NCBI GenBank assembly: GCA_945919465.1
Contig: CAMEJG010000018.1
Coordinates: 1-37,820, forward strand
Direction: 5' to 3'
Origin: an uncultured Anaeroplasma sp.
GTDB lineage: Bacteria; Bacillota_I; Bacilli_A; Acholeplasmatales; Anaeroplasmataceae
Length of the DNA: 37,820 nt
Position 1 is the stretch's first letter, and each line of letters opens with the position of its first letter. Below are positions 1 through 9,362 of this stretch, in pieces. The notes below the pieces were generated by a model, which had not been told where the DNA came from, ran no database searches, and saw only the letters and a program-made list of their open reading frames with translations. Both the position numbers and the translations under genes were made by a program.

Positions 1-221
1 CAAAAGAGGCCTTTACTATAGCCTTAAATACTTTAAAAAGTGAATTAGATTATACAACTGCCATTAAAACTGCTAAGGAAGAAGGAATTGAACAAGGTAT
101 TACTCAAAATAAAAAAGAGGTAATATTTAATCTTTATCAAATGGGACTATCATTTGACATGATAGCAAAAGCAGTTAATTTATCAATTGATGAGGTAAAA
201 GAAATTTTAGAAGGAAAATAG
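1..221 (+). CDS. Rpn-family nuclease/putative transposase, C-terminal fragment (5' end outside window)
   Basis: An open frame from base 3 to a TAG at 219-221 encodes the last 72 residues of a protein almost identical to the C-terminus of the complete gene at 371-1201. Shared features are the KEAFTIALNTLKSELDYTTA segment and the final helical motif LYQMGLS-DMIAKAVNLSIDEVK. In the Rpn (PDDEXK_2) family this helical tail follows the nuclease domain. The two copies differ mainly in the linker: this one has EGIEQGITQNKKE where the other has EGITQKQEE. Such EG-I-Q repeats commonly vary in length in the family. The nuclease domain lies outside the window, so it is unknown whether this copy is intact. 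Confidence 0.75.
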   Translation, partial: KEAFTIALNTLKSELDYTTAIKTAKEEGIEQGITQNKKEVIFNLYQMGLSFDMIAKAVNLSIDEVKEILEGK

Positions 222-230
222 ATTTTTTAG

Positions 231-260
231 GGACTAATAGAAAATATTAGTTCCTTTTTT
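231..260 (+). terminator. Rho-independent terminator after the first Rpn copy
   Basis: A stem of about 9 bp (231-239 with 245-254, one bulged A) is followed by six T (255-260), ten bases after the stop codon. It separates the two Rpn genes into different transcripts. Confidence 0.75.
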
Positions 261-370
261 CTTATTTTAAAAAAAAATAGAAAAAAACCAAAAACTTTTG
301 TAAAAACTTACTATTATTCTATGAAGGGTGAAAAAATCCTTCAAAAAATTTTAAGTAAGAGGTGATAAAA

Positions 371-1201
371 ATGGATGAAAAAATCCTAAATGACTTTAAT
401 TTAAGTCTTTCAAATGATGCAGTATTTAAGCATTATTATAGTGTAGCAAGTAACCTTAGTGTTCTTGTGTCACTAATTCTAGGTGAGGAAGTCCTCCCAG
501 AAGATATTACCTATTTATCTAATGAGGTAATAATAACACCAAAGGTTAAAAAGCCTAGGTTTGATTTAAGGATATTAATTCAAAATGAATTAAATATCGA
601 TCTTGAAATGCAAAATAATAAAGAAAAGTATTTCAAAGAAAGAGTAGTATATTATTTTTCATCAATGATTATGAATGATATACAAGAAGGTGAAAGCTAC
701 CATAGTAATAATAATTATTTAGGAATATGGCTATTGAATTCAAATGTGTCAATATTCGATAATAATAGTTATTATGAAGAGTATGTTATCTATGGAACTA
801 TTTCTAAAAAAGAAATAATAGAGGGCAAATATAAAATCTTAATTATAGATTTGAAAAAGCTTGATTTGTGTGATAACATAGAATTAAGGGAATATTTTTC
901 CATGATAGAGTCTAAATCTAATATTACAAGGAATTTAAATTCATCTAATGACTTAATAAAGAAGGAGGCAATTAAAATGGATGATTATTTAAGATCAAAA
1001 GAGGCCTTTACTATAGCCTTAAATACTTTAAAAAGTGAATTAGATTATACTACTGCCATTAAAAGTGCTAAGGAAGAAGGTATTACTCAAAAACAAGAAG
1101 AGGTAATATTTAATCTTTACCAAATGGGATTATCACTTGACATGATAGCAAAAGCAGTTAATTTATCTATTGATGAAGTAAAGAAAATAATAGAAAAATA
1201 A
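371..1201 (+). CDS. Rpn-family recombination-promoting nuclease/putative transposase
   Basis: A 276-residue protein of the PD-(D/E)XK nuclease family often annotated as Rpn or putative transposase. The N-terminus has the family's D-x-x-FK segment (residues 16-20). The nuclease core shows FDLR with Asp65 and then DLEMQ with Glu79 and Gln81, matching the D...E-x-Q/K active-site pattern. The C-terminal third (about 205-276) is helical and nearly identical to the fragment at 1-221. ATG 371 is preferred over GTG 362 because the ribosome-binding site AGAGGTGAT (358-366) overlaps the GTG and is correctly spaced for the ATG. Known Rpn proteins are DNA endonucleases linked to RecA-independent recombination; the role here is inferred. 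No inverted repeats or target duplications were seen. Confidence 0.82.
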   Translation: MDEKILNDFNLSLSNDAVFKHYYSVASNLSVLVSLILGEEVLPEDITYLSNEVIITPKVKKPRFDLRILIQNELNIDLEMQNNKEKYFKERVVYYFSSMIMNDIQEGESYHSNNNYLGIWLLNSNVSIFDNNSYYEEYVIYGTISKKEIIEGKYKILIIDLKKLDLCDNIELREYFSMIESKSNITRNLNSSNDLIKKEAIKMDDYLRSKEAFTIALNTLKSELDYTTAIKSAKEEGITQKQEEVIFNLYQMGLSLDMIAKAVNLSIDEVKKIIEK

Positions 1202-1236
1202 ATTAAATTACTATGTTAATTAAATAGTTTGATATT

Positions 1237-1263
1237 AGCGTTAATGAATTTTAACGCTTTTTT
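1237..1263 (+). terminator. Terminator of the Rpn gene
   Basis: Perfect 8-bp stem AGCGTTAA / TTAACGCT (1237-1244 and 1251-1258) with a 6-base loop, followed by a T run, 36 bases after the stop codon. Confidence 0.85.
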
Positions 1264-1303
1264 ATTTTAGCTATTCACTAAAAGGATTTGTATTATAGAT
1301 AAT

Positions 1304-1337
1304 AAAAATACTACCTTATTTCAAAAAAAGGTAGTAT
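1304..1337 (-). terminator. Terminator of trpS
   Basis: Perfect 10-bp stem ATACTACCTT / AAGGTAGTAT (1308-1317 and 1328-1337). On the minus strand it ends in a T run (complement of 1304-1308), just beyond the trpS stop codon. Confidence 0.85.
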
Positions 1338-1365
1338 GTTAATTTAATTATTAAGATATTATTAT

Positions 1366-2540
<1,175 letters not shown>

Positions 2541-2558
2541 ATATTAAGTACTATATTT

Positions 2559-2587
2559 AGTCTATTCTTTAGTTAACGAAAAGTCAA
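2559..2587 (-). promoter_or_regulatory. Probable sigma-A promoter of the trpS T-box transcript
   Basis: On the minus strand, TTGACT (2582-2587) and TAGACT (2559-2564) are separated by 17 bases, placing transcription start just before the T-box Stem I. The -10 box differs from consensus at two positions. Confidence 0.55.
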
Positions 2588-2744
2588 TATAAAATAATAA
2601 AATTTTTAAATTAAAGTTTCATTAAATGTTTTACTGGTTAATTGATTGTTAATGAATATTTAACTCTAAATTAACATATATTTCGAATTAAATTCATAAA
2701 AGTAATAAAATTAAAAAATTAAGTTTTATTTAATTTGAAATTAA

Positions 2745-2773
2745 TTGAATTTTATATACTAAATAATTATAAT
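2745..2773 (+). promoter_or_regulatory. Sigma-A promoter of the opp operon
   Basis: TTGAAT (2745-2750), a 17-base spacer and a perfect TATAAT (2768-2773), giving a leader of about 28 bases before the oppA start. No known riboswitch or T-box is visible between 2590 and 2745, which is very AT-rich. Confidence 0.7.
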
Positions 2774-2807
2774 TTGTGCCAAATTAATAAGAAAAGAGGA
2801 ATTAATC

Positions 2808-4940
2808 ATGAAATTTAAAAAAAGTTTATTAATTGGTTTTACAACCTTATCATTAATTGGACTAGCATCTTGTGGTGGAGGAGGAAGTAGTTCAAGTAGT
2901 GTATCTTCAACTACTACAACAACACCAACTACAGAGCTTACTGATTCGGAAATATATGATAAGGTATTAAAAGAATTCTACACTGCCTATAGTGAAGCAC
3001 TTGATACTGATATACTAGATGAAAGATATGCCAAAATGGCAATAGCTGAAGCTAAGCTATTAGAATCAGGAGTAATGCTTCCTACAACTACTCAAGGAGG
3101 ATTATATTCTTTATCTAGAGTAGCTCCATATACCTTTGATTATGCAAAAGCAGGAAATGACTCTGATAGATTTCATCAGGCTTTAGTTACAAAGGAAATA
3201 ATTAAGGTGCAAGATAGAATTACTATGAAAAACAAATGGGAAGAGCTTAAAGGCTCTGGGAATTATATTAGCTGGGCAAAAAATTATTTAGAGACTCATA
3301 ATTATACATTAGAGGATACTTATAATATTTCATATTCTTCAAATCCTAAAACATGGGATGTATTAGCAACATCATTATCAGCTGATAGTAATGCGATTAT
3401 TAATACCTATGATGGATTAGTAGAATATGATGTTGAAGGTGTATTAAAGCCAGCATTAGCTGATTCCTGGACTATCTCTGATGATGGTTTGACCTATACA
3501 TTTAAGATTAGACAAGGAGTAAGATGGGTTGATTCTCAAGGAAGAGAGCTTTCAGAGGTTACTGCTGATGATTTTGTTGCAGGTTTTCAACATATGCTAG
3601 ATGCGAAAGGTGGACTTGAATATTTAGTTGACGGATTAATTGCTGGTGTTTCTGAATATTTAGAAACTCAAGATAATTTTGAAGCTGTTGGAGTAAAGGC
3701 TATTGATAATTACACTTTAGAATATACATTAACTGAAAAGACAAGTTATTTTATTTCAATGCTAGGGTATGGAGTATTTGCCCCAATGAATAGAGCATTT
3801 TATGAATCATTAGGTGGTAAATTTGGAAGTAGCTATGATTCAGCTAGTAGTGATTATAAATATGGAAAATCAGAAGATACCATCGCTTATTGTGGTCCAT
3901 ATTTAGTGTCTAATAATACAGCTAATTCAATGATTTCATATACATTAAATCCATTATATTGGAATAAAGATAATATAAATGTAAAAAATATAAACTGGTA
4001 CTTTAATGATGGTACTGATGTAACTAAGTCATATACAGATTTTAAGGCTGGAACAATTGATGTATGTAGTTTATCTTCATCAACCATTGAAACAGCAAAA
4101 GCAGAGGGTTTATTTGATGATTATTCATATATTTCATCAACAACTACAACTACATTTATGACATTTTATAATGTAAATCGTAAAGCTTATTCTAATAGTA
4201 ATGATAATTCTTTAACATCATCTAAAACAGAAAATGAAAGAATTGCTACAAACAAAGCATTACAGAATCAAAACTTCCGTTTGGCATTATCATATGCTAC
4301 TAATAGAATTCTTTATAATGCTCAAAAGGTTGGTGATTCTTTAGCTACTACATCATTAAGAAACACCTATACTCCTGGAGATTTTGTTAGGTTAAGTGAG
4401 GATACTCAGGTATTAATTAATGGTGAGGAAGTATTATTTAAAAAGGGTACTTATTATGGTGAAATCATTCAGGCACAAATTGATAAAGATGGATATCAAA
4501 TTAAGGTTTGGGATGAAAATATGAATGATGGGTTAGGATCTAGTGATGGCTTTGATGGCTGGTATAATGTTGAAAATGCTAAATCACATTTAGATAAGGC
4601 TATAGAAGAATTAAAAGATTTAAATATTTCAAAAACTAATCCAATTAAAATTGATTATCCATATTTTTCAAATTCAAGTGTTTATACTAATGTAGCTAAT
4701 GCTTATAAGAAGTCAATTGAAGAGGCTTTAGAAGGAAAAGTAATAATTAATTTAGTTGCTTGTACGAGTCAATCAGAATGGTTAAATGCAGGATATACAA
4801 CAACATTAGGCTCTGAGGCAAATTATGATATGTATGATTTATCTGGATGGGGACCTGATTATTTAGATCCTTCTACATATTTAGATACATTTCTTCCTGA
4901 TGGAAATGGATTTATGACTAAATGCATCGGATTATTTTAA
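2808..4940 (+). CDS. oppA: Oligopeptide-binding lipoprotein, apparently C-terminally truncated
   Basis: A 710-residue solute-binding lipoprotein of the SBP_bac_5 (OppA/AmiA) family that captures peptides outside the membrane for the permease encoded next. The signal peptide has a lipobox GLASC with Cys22 as the lipidation site, then a Gly/Ser/Thr-rich linker to about residue 43. The family core begins near residue 175 after a helical N-terminal extension: NTYDGLVEYD, then ALADSWTISDDGLTYTFKIR and VTADDFVAGFQHMLD. Near the end, the conserved WGPDYLDPSTYLDTF block is followed by only about 15 residues; relatives normally continue for roughly 100 or more. No continuation is found downstream, where a hairpin and oppB follow. 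The start has AGAGGA seven bases upstream. Confidence 0.92.
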   Translation: MKFKKSLLIGFTTLSLIGLASCGGGGSSSSSVSSTTTTTPTTELTDSEIYDKVLKEFYTAYSEALDTDILDERYAKMAIAEAKLLESGVMLPTTTQGGLYSLSRVAPYTFDYAKAGNDSDRFHQALVTKEIIKVQDRITMKNKWEELKGSGNYISWAKNYLETHNYTLEDTYNISYSSNPKTWDVLATSLSADSNAIINTYDGLVEYDVEGVLKPALADSWTISDDGLTYTFKIRQGVRWVDSQGRELSEVTADDFVAGFQHMLDAKGGLEYLVDGLIAGVSEYLETQDNFEAVGVKAIDNYTLEYTLTEKTSYFISMLGYGVFAPMNRAFYESLGGKFGSSYDSASSDYKYGKSEDTIAYCGPYLVSNNTANSMISYTLNPLYWNKDNINVKNINWYFNDGTDVTKSYTDFKAGTIDVCSLSSSTIETAKAEGLFDDYSYISSTTTTTFMTFYNVNRKAYSNSNDNSLTSSKTENERIATNKALQNQNFRLALSYATNRILYNAQKVGDSLATTSLRNTYTPGDFVRLSEDTQVLINGEEVLFKKGTYYGEIIQAQIDKDGYQIKVWDENMNDGLGSSDGFDGWYNVENAKSHLDKAIEELKDLNISKTNPIKIDYPYFSNSSVYTNVANAYKKSIEEALEGKVIINLVACTSQSEWLNAGYTTTLGSEANYDMYDLSGWGPDYLDPSTYLDTFLPDGNGFMTKCIGLF

Positions 4941-4949
4941 AATAATATT

Positions 4950-4974
4950 AAGGGTGGGGAATAACCACCCTTTT
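4950..4974 (+). terminator. Intercistronic hairpin between oppA and oppB (leaky terminator)
   Basis: Perfect 8-bp stem AAGGGTGG / CCACCCTT (4950-4957 and 4965-4972) with a 7-base loop, followed by only four T. The weak T run suggests partial termination or 3'-end stabilisation, so that the binding protein is made in excess over the permease. Confidence 0.6.
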
Positions 4975-4993
4975 ATGCATAAAGGAGATTATT

Positions 4994-6580
4994 ATGTTAA
5001 GGTATTTATTTAAAAGATTATTTTATGGTTTGATATCATTAATAATTATTGTAGCTATTGTAATGGTATTGGTTTATTCATTATTAGATAGAAGCTTAGT
5101 CTTTGCTAATGATGGAGTTTATTTAAAAGCTCAAAATAATAGTAAAGAAATATATAAATATTCAAAATGGGAGGAATATGGCTATTTAGACTATGTCACT
5201 TATAATGAATATTTAGATGAATGTGTAAAAAATAATTCATTAGATTCTAGTTTAAAAAGTTCTGTTTCATCTTTTGGAAATACTGTAAAAGAAGACTCAT
5301 TGCTTACTAGCATAAATCAGGAATGGATAAATAAATTTAAAAATGAATATGAAAAATTAGGATATACCGTAGTTAGATTAGATACTATTTATCAAACGGG
5401 TAATAAGGTTGCAACAGGAGGACAAAAACAATATTTTGCTTATAAGGATAAGCCATTAATTACAAGATTATTCACATATTTTAGTAATTTAATAACTATT
5501 GATAATATCCATTATGCTGAAGGTGATATTGAAAATAGAGGAATTAGTTTTACATTTTTTGATCCTGTATATGGTGGTAAGGTATTTTCTCCTGCCATTA
5601 TTGGAAATGGTACTAAGCATAAATATCTTTTATATTTTGATAATAAATTTCCATTTATTCATCAAAATTTAATTACCTTAAATTTAGGAGTTTCCTATTC
5701 AATTAATCAAGGTATTGATATTACATCTATAATGTTTGATAGTCAGGGTAGTAAAAAATTAGATAATGTAATATATCCATCTGGAGTTAATGAAATATCT
5801 GCTGATGATTTACATTCATTAACTTATGTTAAGGGGTCATATGATTCAGGGCTTTCAACAATCAAAAATTATTTTATTGATGACTATACTAATGTTAAAA
5901 CCAATAAGGTGGGTTTATCTAGAACTGGCTATTCATTTGTTATTGGCATAATTTCAGTAATTATTACTTATTTATTAGGTGTTCCTTTAGGAATAATGAT
6001 GGCAAGAAAAAAGGACAAGCTTATAGATAAGCTTGGTACTATTTATATTGTATTTATAATGGCTGTACCTTCTTTGGCTTATATTTTTATGTTTAAGTCA
6101 ATAGGTGGAGCAATATTTAATTTACCTACAGTATTTAATACTGATAGTAGTAATTTATTAATGTATGTATTACCAATAGTATCCTTGGCTTTACCATTAA
6201 TGGCTAATACTATGAAATGGTTAAGACGATATATGATAGATCAAATGAATTCTGATTACGTAAAATTCGCAAGAGCTGGTGGTTTATCTGAATCAGAGAT
6301 ATTTAATAAGCATATTTTAAAAAATGCATTAGTTCCCATAATTCATGGAATACCTCAAGCTGTAGTTGGTTCTTTAATTGGTGCAGTAATAACTGAGGCA
6401 GTGTATACTGTACCAGGCACAGGTGGATTATTAACAGAAGCTATTAAACAATATGATAATGGTGTTATTGTAGGATTAGCTTTATTTTATGCAGCTTTAT
6501 CAATTATATCAGTAATTTTAGGGGATATTTTGATGTATTTTGTGGATCCTAGAATTTCATTTAAGGAAAAGGGGGTATAG
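4994..6580 (+). CDS. oppB: Oligopeptide ABC transporter permease with large ectodomain (OppB/AmiC type)
   Basis: A 528-residue inner-membrane permease subunit. Membrane helix 1 covers about residues 9-31. A soluble, presumably extracytoplasmic segment of about 275 residues follows, then the standard five-helix BPD_transp_1 core from about residue 310. The EAA loop that contacts the ATPases is ARAGGLSESEIFNKH at about 426-440, followed by the conserved VPGTGGLL. Typical OppB is about 310 residues; the streptococcal AmiC permease is also enlarged (about 500) between helices 1 and 2, so AmiC is the better comparison. The ribosome-binding site AAAGGAG lies just before ATG 4994. OppC starts one base after the stop codon. 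Confidence 0.93.
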   Translation: MLRYLFKRLFYGLISLIIIVAIVMVLVYSLLDRSLVFANDGVYLKAQNNSKEIYKYSKWEEYGYLDYVTYNEYLDECVKNNSLDSSLKSSVSSFGNTVKEDSLLTSINQEWINKFKNEYEKLGYTVVRLDTIYQTGNKVATGGQKQYFAYKDKPLITRLFTYFSNLITIDNIHYAEGDIENRGISFTFFDPVYGGKVFSPAIIGNGTKHKYLLYFDNKFPFIHQNLITLNLGVSYSINQGIDITSIMFDSQGSKKLDNVIYPSGVNEISADDLHSLTYVKGSYDSGLSTIKNYFIDDYTNVKTNKVGLSRTGYSFVIGIISVIITYLLGVPLGIMMARKKDKLIDKLGTIYIVFIMAVPSLAYIFMFKSIGGAIFNLPTVFNTDSSNLLMYVLPIVSLALPLMANTMKWLRRYMIDQMNSDYVKFARAGGLSESEIFNKHILKNALVPIIHGIPQAVVGSLIGAVITEAVYTVPGTGGLLTEAIKQYDNGVIVGLALFYAALSIISVILGDILMYFVDPRISFKEKGV

Positions 6581-6581
6581 T

Positions 6582-7592
6582 ATGAATATGGAATTAATTG
6601 ATTTAAGTAATTTAAATATGACAACTGAAGAATTATTTAAACTAGAAGATAATTCAAATGTAATTTTAGAAGAAATAAATGCACCAAAATATTCCTATTG
6701 GAAAAGTGTATTTAGAGTATTCTTTAGTAAAAAAATAAATGTAGTAATATTAATTCTTTTAGCAATAGTATTAATATTTACATATATATACCCTTTGTTT
6801 TCTAATTATAATCGTTTTGAATTTTTATTAGATAATAATTCAAAGCATTTATATCCTTTAAATGCAATGAAATATCATAATGAATTTAGTATAAAATGGC
6901 TATTTGGTTCGGGCTCATCGGGAGAATCAACCTTTGATGCATTATGGGATGGAGCTAGAGTCTCTATTACTCTTGCGGTAATATGTGCAATAATTAATAT
7001 GACTATTGGTTCTATTATTGGAGCTATTTGGGGCTATTCAAAGAAATTTGATAGTATTATGATGAGTATTTATAATGTTATTGCTAATATTCCATACATT
7101 TTATATATTTCAGTATTTGTATTAATATTCTCTTCAGGATTTTGGCCTTTTGTTTTCGCATTAACTTTAACTGGATGGCTAGGAATAGCTTATTTTATAA
7201 GAACTCAAGTAATTATTATTAGAGATAGAGAATATAATCTAGCTTCTCGTACACTAGGTACTCCAATATATAGATTAATAGGGAAAAATATTATGCCATA
7301 TTTAACCTCAATTATTGTTACCTTAGTCGCAACAGAAATTCCTTCATATATATCTTATGAAGCATTTCTATCTTATTTAGGTTTAGGATTAAATGGAGGA
7401 ATAAACGGAGATACTACAAAAGGGGTTACTTCATTAGGAAATATGATTGCTCAAGCTCAAAGTGCTATGGTTACACCTGGGTGGGAATTTGAATTTTGGG
7501 CTCCAGTATTAGTGGCTTCATTTGTTACTATTGTTTTATATGTAGTAGGTCAAAATCTAGGTGATGCTAGTGATCCAAGAACTCATATGTAG
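6582..7592 (+). CDS. oppC: Oligopeptide ABC transporter permease (OppC/AmiD type)
   Basis: A 336-residue membrane permease, partner of OppB. An N-terminal cytosolic segment of about 40 residues leads to the OppC_N pattern YWKSVFRVFFSKKINVVILI with helix 1 at about 53-75. The BPD_transp_1 core of five helices starts near residue 120. Its EAA loop is ASRTLGTPIYRLIGKNIMP near 220-238. It ends DASDPRTHM, like the usual OppC end (LRDALDPR). ATG 6582 is chosen because AAAAGGGGG ends six bases upstream; the frame is open further upstream, but those starts fall inside oppB. OppD follows nine bases after the stop, with its ribosome-binding site overlapping the TAG. Confidence 0.94.
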   Translation: MNMELIDLSNLNMTTEELFKLEDNSNVILEEINAPKYSYWKSVFRVFFSKKINVVILILLAIVLIFTYIYPLFSNYNRFEFLLDNNSKHLYPLNAMKYHNEFSIKWLFGSGSSGESTFDALWDGARVSITLAVICAIINMTIGSIIGAIWGYSKKFDSIMMSIYNVIANIPYILYISVFVLIFSSGFWPFVFALTLTGWLGIAYFIRTQVIIIRDREYNLASRTLGTPIYRLIGKNIMPYLTSIIVTLVATEIPSYISYEAFLSYLGLGLNGGINGDTTKGVTSLGNMIAQAQSAMVTPGWEFEFWAPVLVASFVTIVLYVVGQNLGDASDPRTHM

Positions 7593-7601
7593 GAGGTTTA
7601 T

Positions 7602-9350
7602 ATGAAAAATAATAATATCTTATTATCCTTAAAAAATGTATGGGTTAAATTTAAGGTTAGAGGAAGAGAATTAACGGCTATTAGAGGAATTTCTTTAGAT
7701 ATTTATGAAAATGAAGCTATTGCGATAGTTGGTGAGTCGGGTTCTGGTAAATCAGTATTAACTAAAGCATTATCTGGTATGCTTGATTCTAATGGGTATA
7801 TTAGTGAGGGGGAAATATTATTTAATAATAATGAATTAAGTGAAACTAATGCTAAATTAAATTATAGAGCTAAAAGAATTATTAATATTGTAGCTAATAA
7901 ATTAAATAGATTTTCTAAGCTTGAAAATGGAGCTTTAATTTATCAAAAAATAATTGAATTGAATAATGATAAAAATAAAAGAATGAGATTAAAAGATGAA
8001 GAACAATTAGAATTTGATAAAAAAATTAATTCACTTAATTATGAATTAATTGAATTAAAAAATCAAAAACAAGCATTAGATAATTTTAAAGATAAGGAAC
8101 AAATAAAAGTATTAAAAATTAAGATAAATAATATTAAGAATGAAATATATAGTATTAATTTAGAAAAGAAATTATTAAATAAACATTATATATTAGAAGC
8201 AAAAAATGATAAGGACTATTTAAATCAATATAATAAAACTATATCTAAATTAAATAAGGAATATAAAGAACTAATTAATTTAGATATTGATGAAGAAATA
8301 AAAAAAAGAAATTTAATTATAGCTAAAGAAATATATTTATCAATAGGAAGATATAATATTTTATTACAATATAAATATATTATTAAACTATTAATAGCTT
8401 TTAAAAGGGCTATGAGAATAGGTATTGATTTATCAAATGAAGATTTACTAAATAAGGTATTTGATAATGTTTTATTTAGAGTTAAGTACATTAAAGAAGA
8501 AGATAATTTAATAAAAGGAATTTGTATTTTAGATTTAGCTAAAATTAAATATACTAAGGATTGGCAACAAATAAGAGGAAGTAAAATAGCTACAGTATTT
8601 CAAGACCCTATGACTTCATTAAACCCTATTGTTACAATAGGAAAACAAATAACCTCAATTATTATGAAGCATCAAAATTGTAATGTTATTGAGGCTAGAA
8701 AAAGAGCGATTATATTGATGAAAAAGGTTGGTATTTCTAATCCAGAAAAAAGATTTGATGATTATCCATTTCAATATTCTGGCGGCATGCGACAAAGAAT
8801 AGTAATAGCTATTGCTTTATCCTGCAAGCCAAAGGTTTTAATATGTGATGAACCTACCACTGCATTAGATGTAACAATTCAAGCTCAAATATTAAAATTA
8901 ATTAAAGATTTACAAAAGGAATTTAATTTTACAATTATTTTTATTACTCATGATTTAGGAGTAGTTGCGAATATCGCTGATAGAGTGGCAGTATTATATG
9001 CAGGACAAATTGTAGAGCTTGGAAGTGCTAGAGAAATATTTTATGATCCTAGACATCCTTATACCTGGGCTTTATTATCCTCACTTCCTCAGCTTTCAAA
9101 AAAAGGAGAAAAATTATATTCTATAAATGGTACTCCACCATCACTTTATAACAAAATAATAGGAGATCCCTTCGCATTAAGAAATCCTTATTGTTTAAAA
9201 ATAGATACTATAATGGAGCCTCCATTATTTAAAATATCAGAAACGCATTATGCTAAAACCTGGTTATGTGACCCTAGAGCTCCTAAAATACCAAAACCAG
9301 ATATTATAACTAATATTCATGAAAAGCTTTTAAAGGCTTTTAATATATAA
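7602..9350 (+). CDS. oppD: Oligopeptide ABC transporter ATPase OppD with large helical insertion
   Basis: A 582-residue cytosolic ATPase energising peptide import with OppF. Walker A is GESGSGKS (44-51), the Q-loop is VFQDPMTSLNP with Gln334, the signature is YSGGMRQ (392-398), Walker B is VLICDEPT (412-419) and the switch His is His450. The C-terminal oligo_HPY domain has HPYTWALLSSLPQL and the spaced Cys531, His549 and Cys556. OppD proteins are usually 330-360 residues. Here about 230 residues (about 85-315), rich in Lys, Glu, Asn and Ile and strongly predicted helical or coiled-coil by eye, separate Walker A from the Q-loop. All catalytic motifs are intact, so this looks like a tolerated insertion. 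The start has AGGAGG. Confidence 0.93.
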   Translation: MKNNNILLSLKNVWVKFKVRGRELTAIRGISLDIYENEAIAIVGESGSGKSVLTKALSGMLDSNGYISEGEILFNNNELSETNAKLNYRAKRIINIVANKLNRFSKLENGALIYQKIIELNNDKNKRMRLKDEEQLEFDKKINSLNYELIELKNQKQALDNFKDKEQIKVLKIKINNIKNEIYSINLEKKLLNKHYILEAKNDKDYLNQYNKTISKLNKEYKELINLDIDEEIKKRNLIIAKEIYLSIGRYNILLQYKYIIKLLIAFKRAMRIGIDLSNEDLLNKVFDNVLFRVKYIKEEDNLIKGICILDLAKIKYTKDWQQIRGSKIATVFQDPMTSLNPIVTIGKQITSIIMKHQNCNVIEARKRAIILMKKVGISNPEKRFDDYPFQYSGGMRQRIVIAIALSCKPKVLICDEPTTALDVTIQAQILKLIKDLQKEFNFTIIFITHDLGVVANIADRVAVLYAGQIVELGSAREIFYDPRHPYTWALLSSLPQLSKKGEKLYSINGTPPSLYNKIIGDPFALRNPYCLKIDTIMEPPLFKISETHYAKTWLCDPRAPKIPKPDIITNIHEKLLKAFNI

Positions 9351-9362
9351 ATGGAGGCATAA

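Noticed and set aside
1-1201. Insertion sequence around the Rpn genes
   Set aside because: Although the family is often called transposase, no terminal inverted repeats or target-site duplications were seen, and each gene has an ordinary terminator.
8225-8491. 88-codon minus-strand frame opposite the OppD insertion
   Set aside because: The hydrophobic translation is the expected complement of a Lys/Asn/Glu-rich coding region; no start signals.
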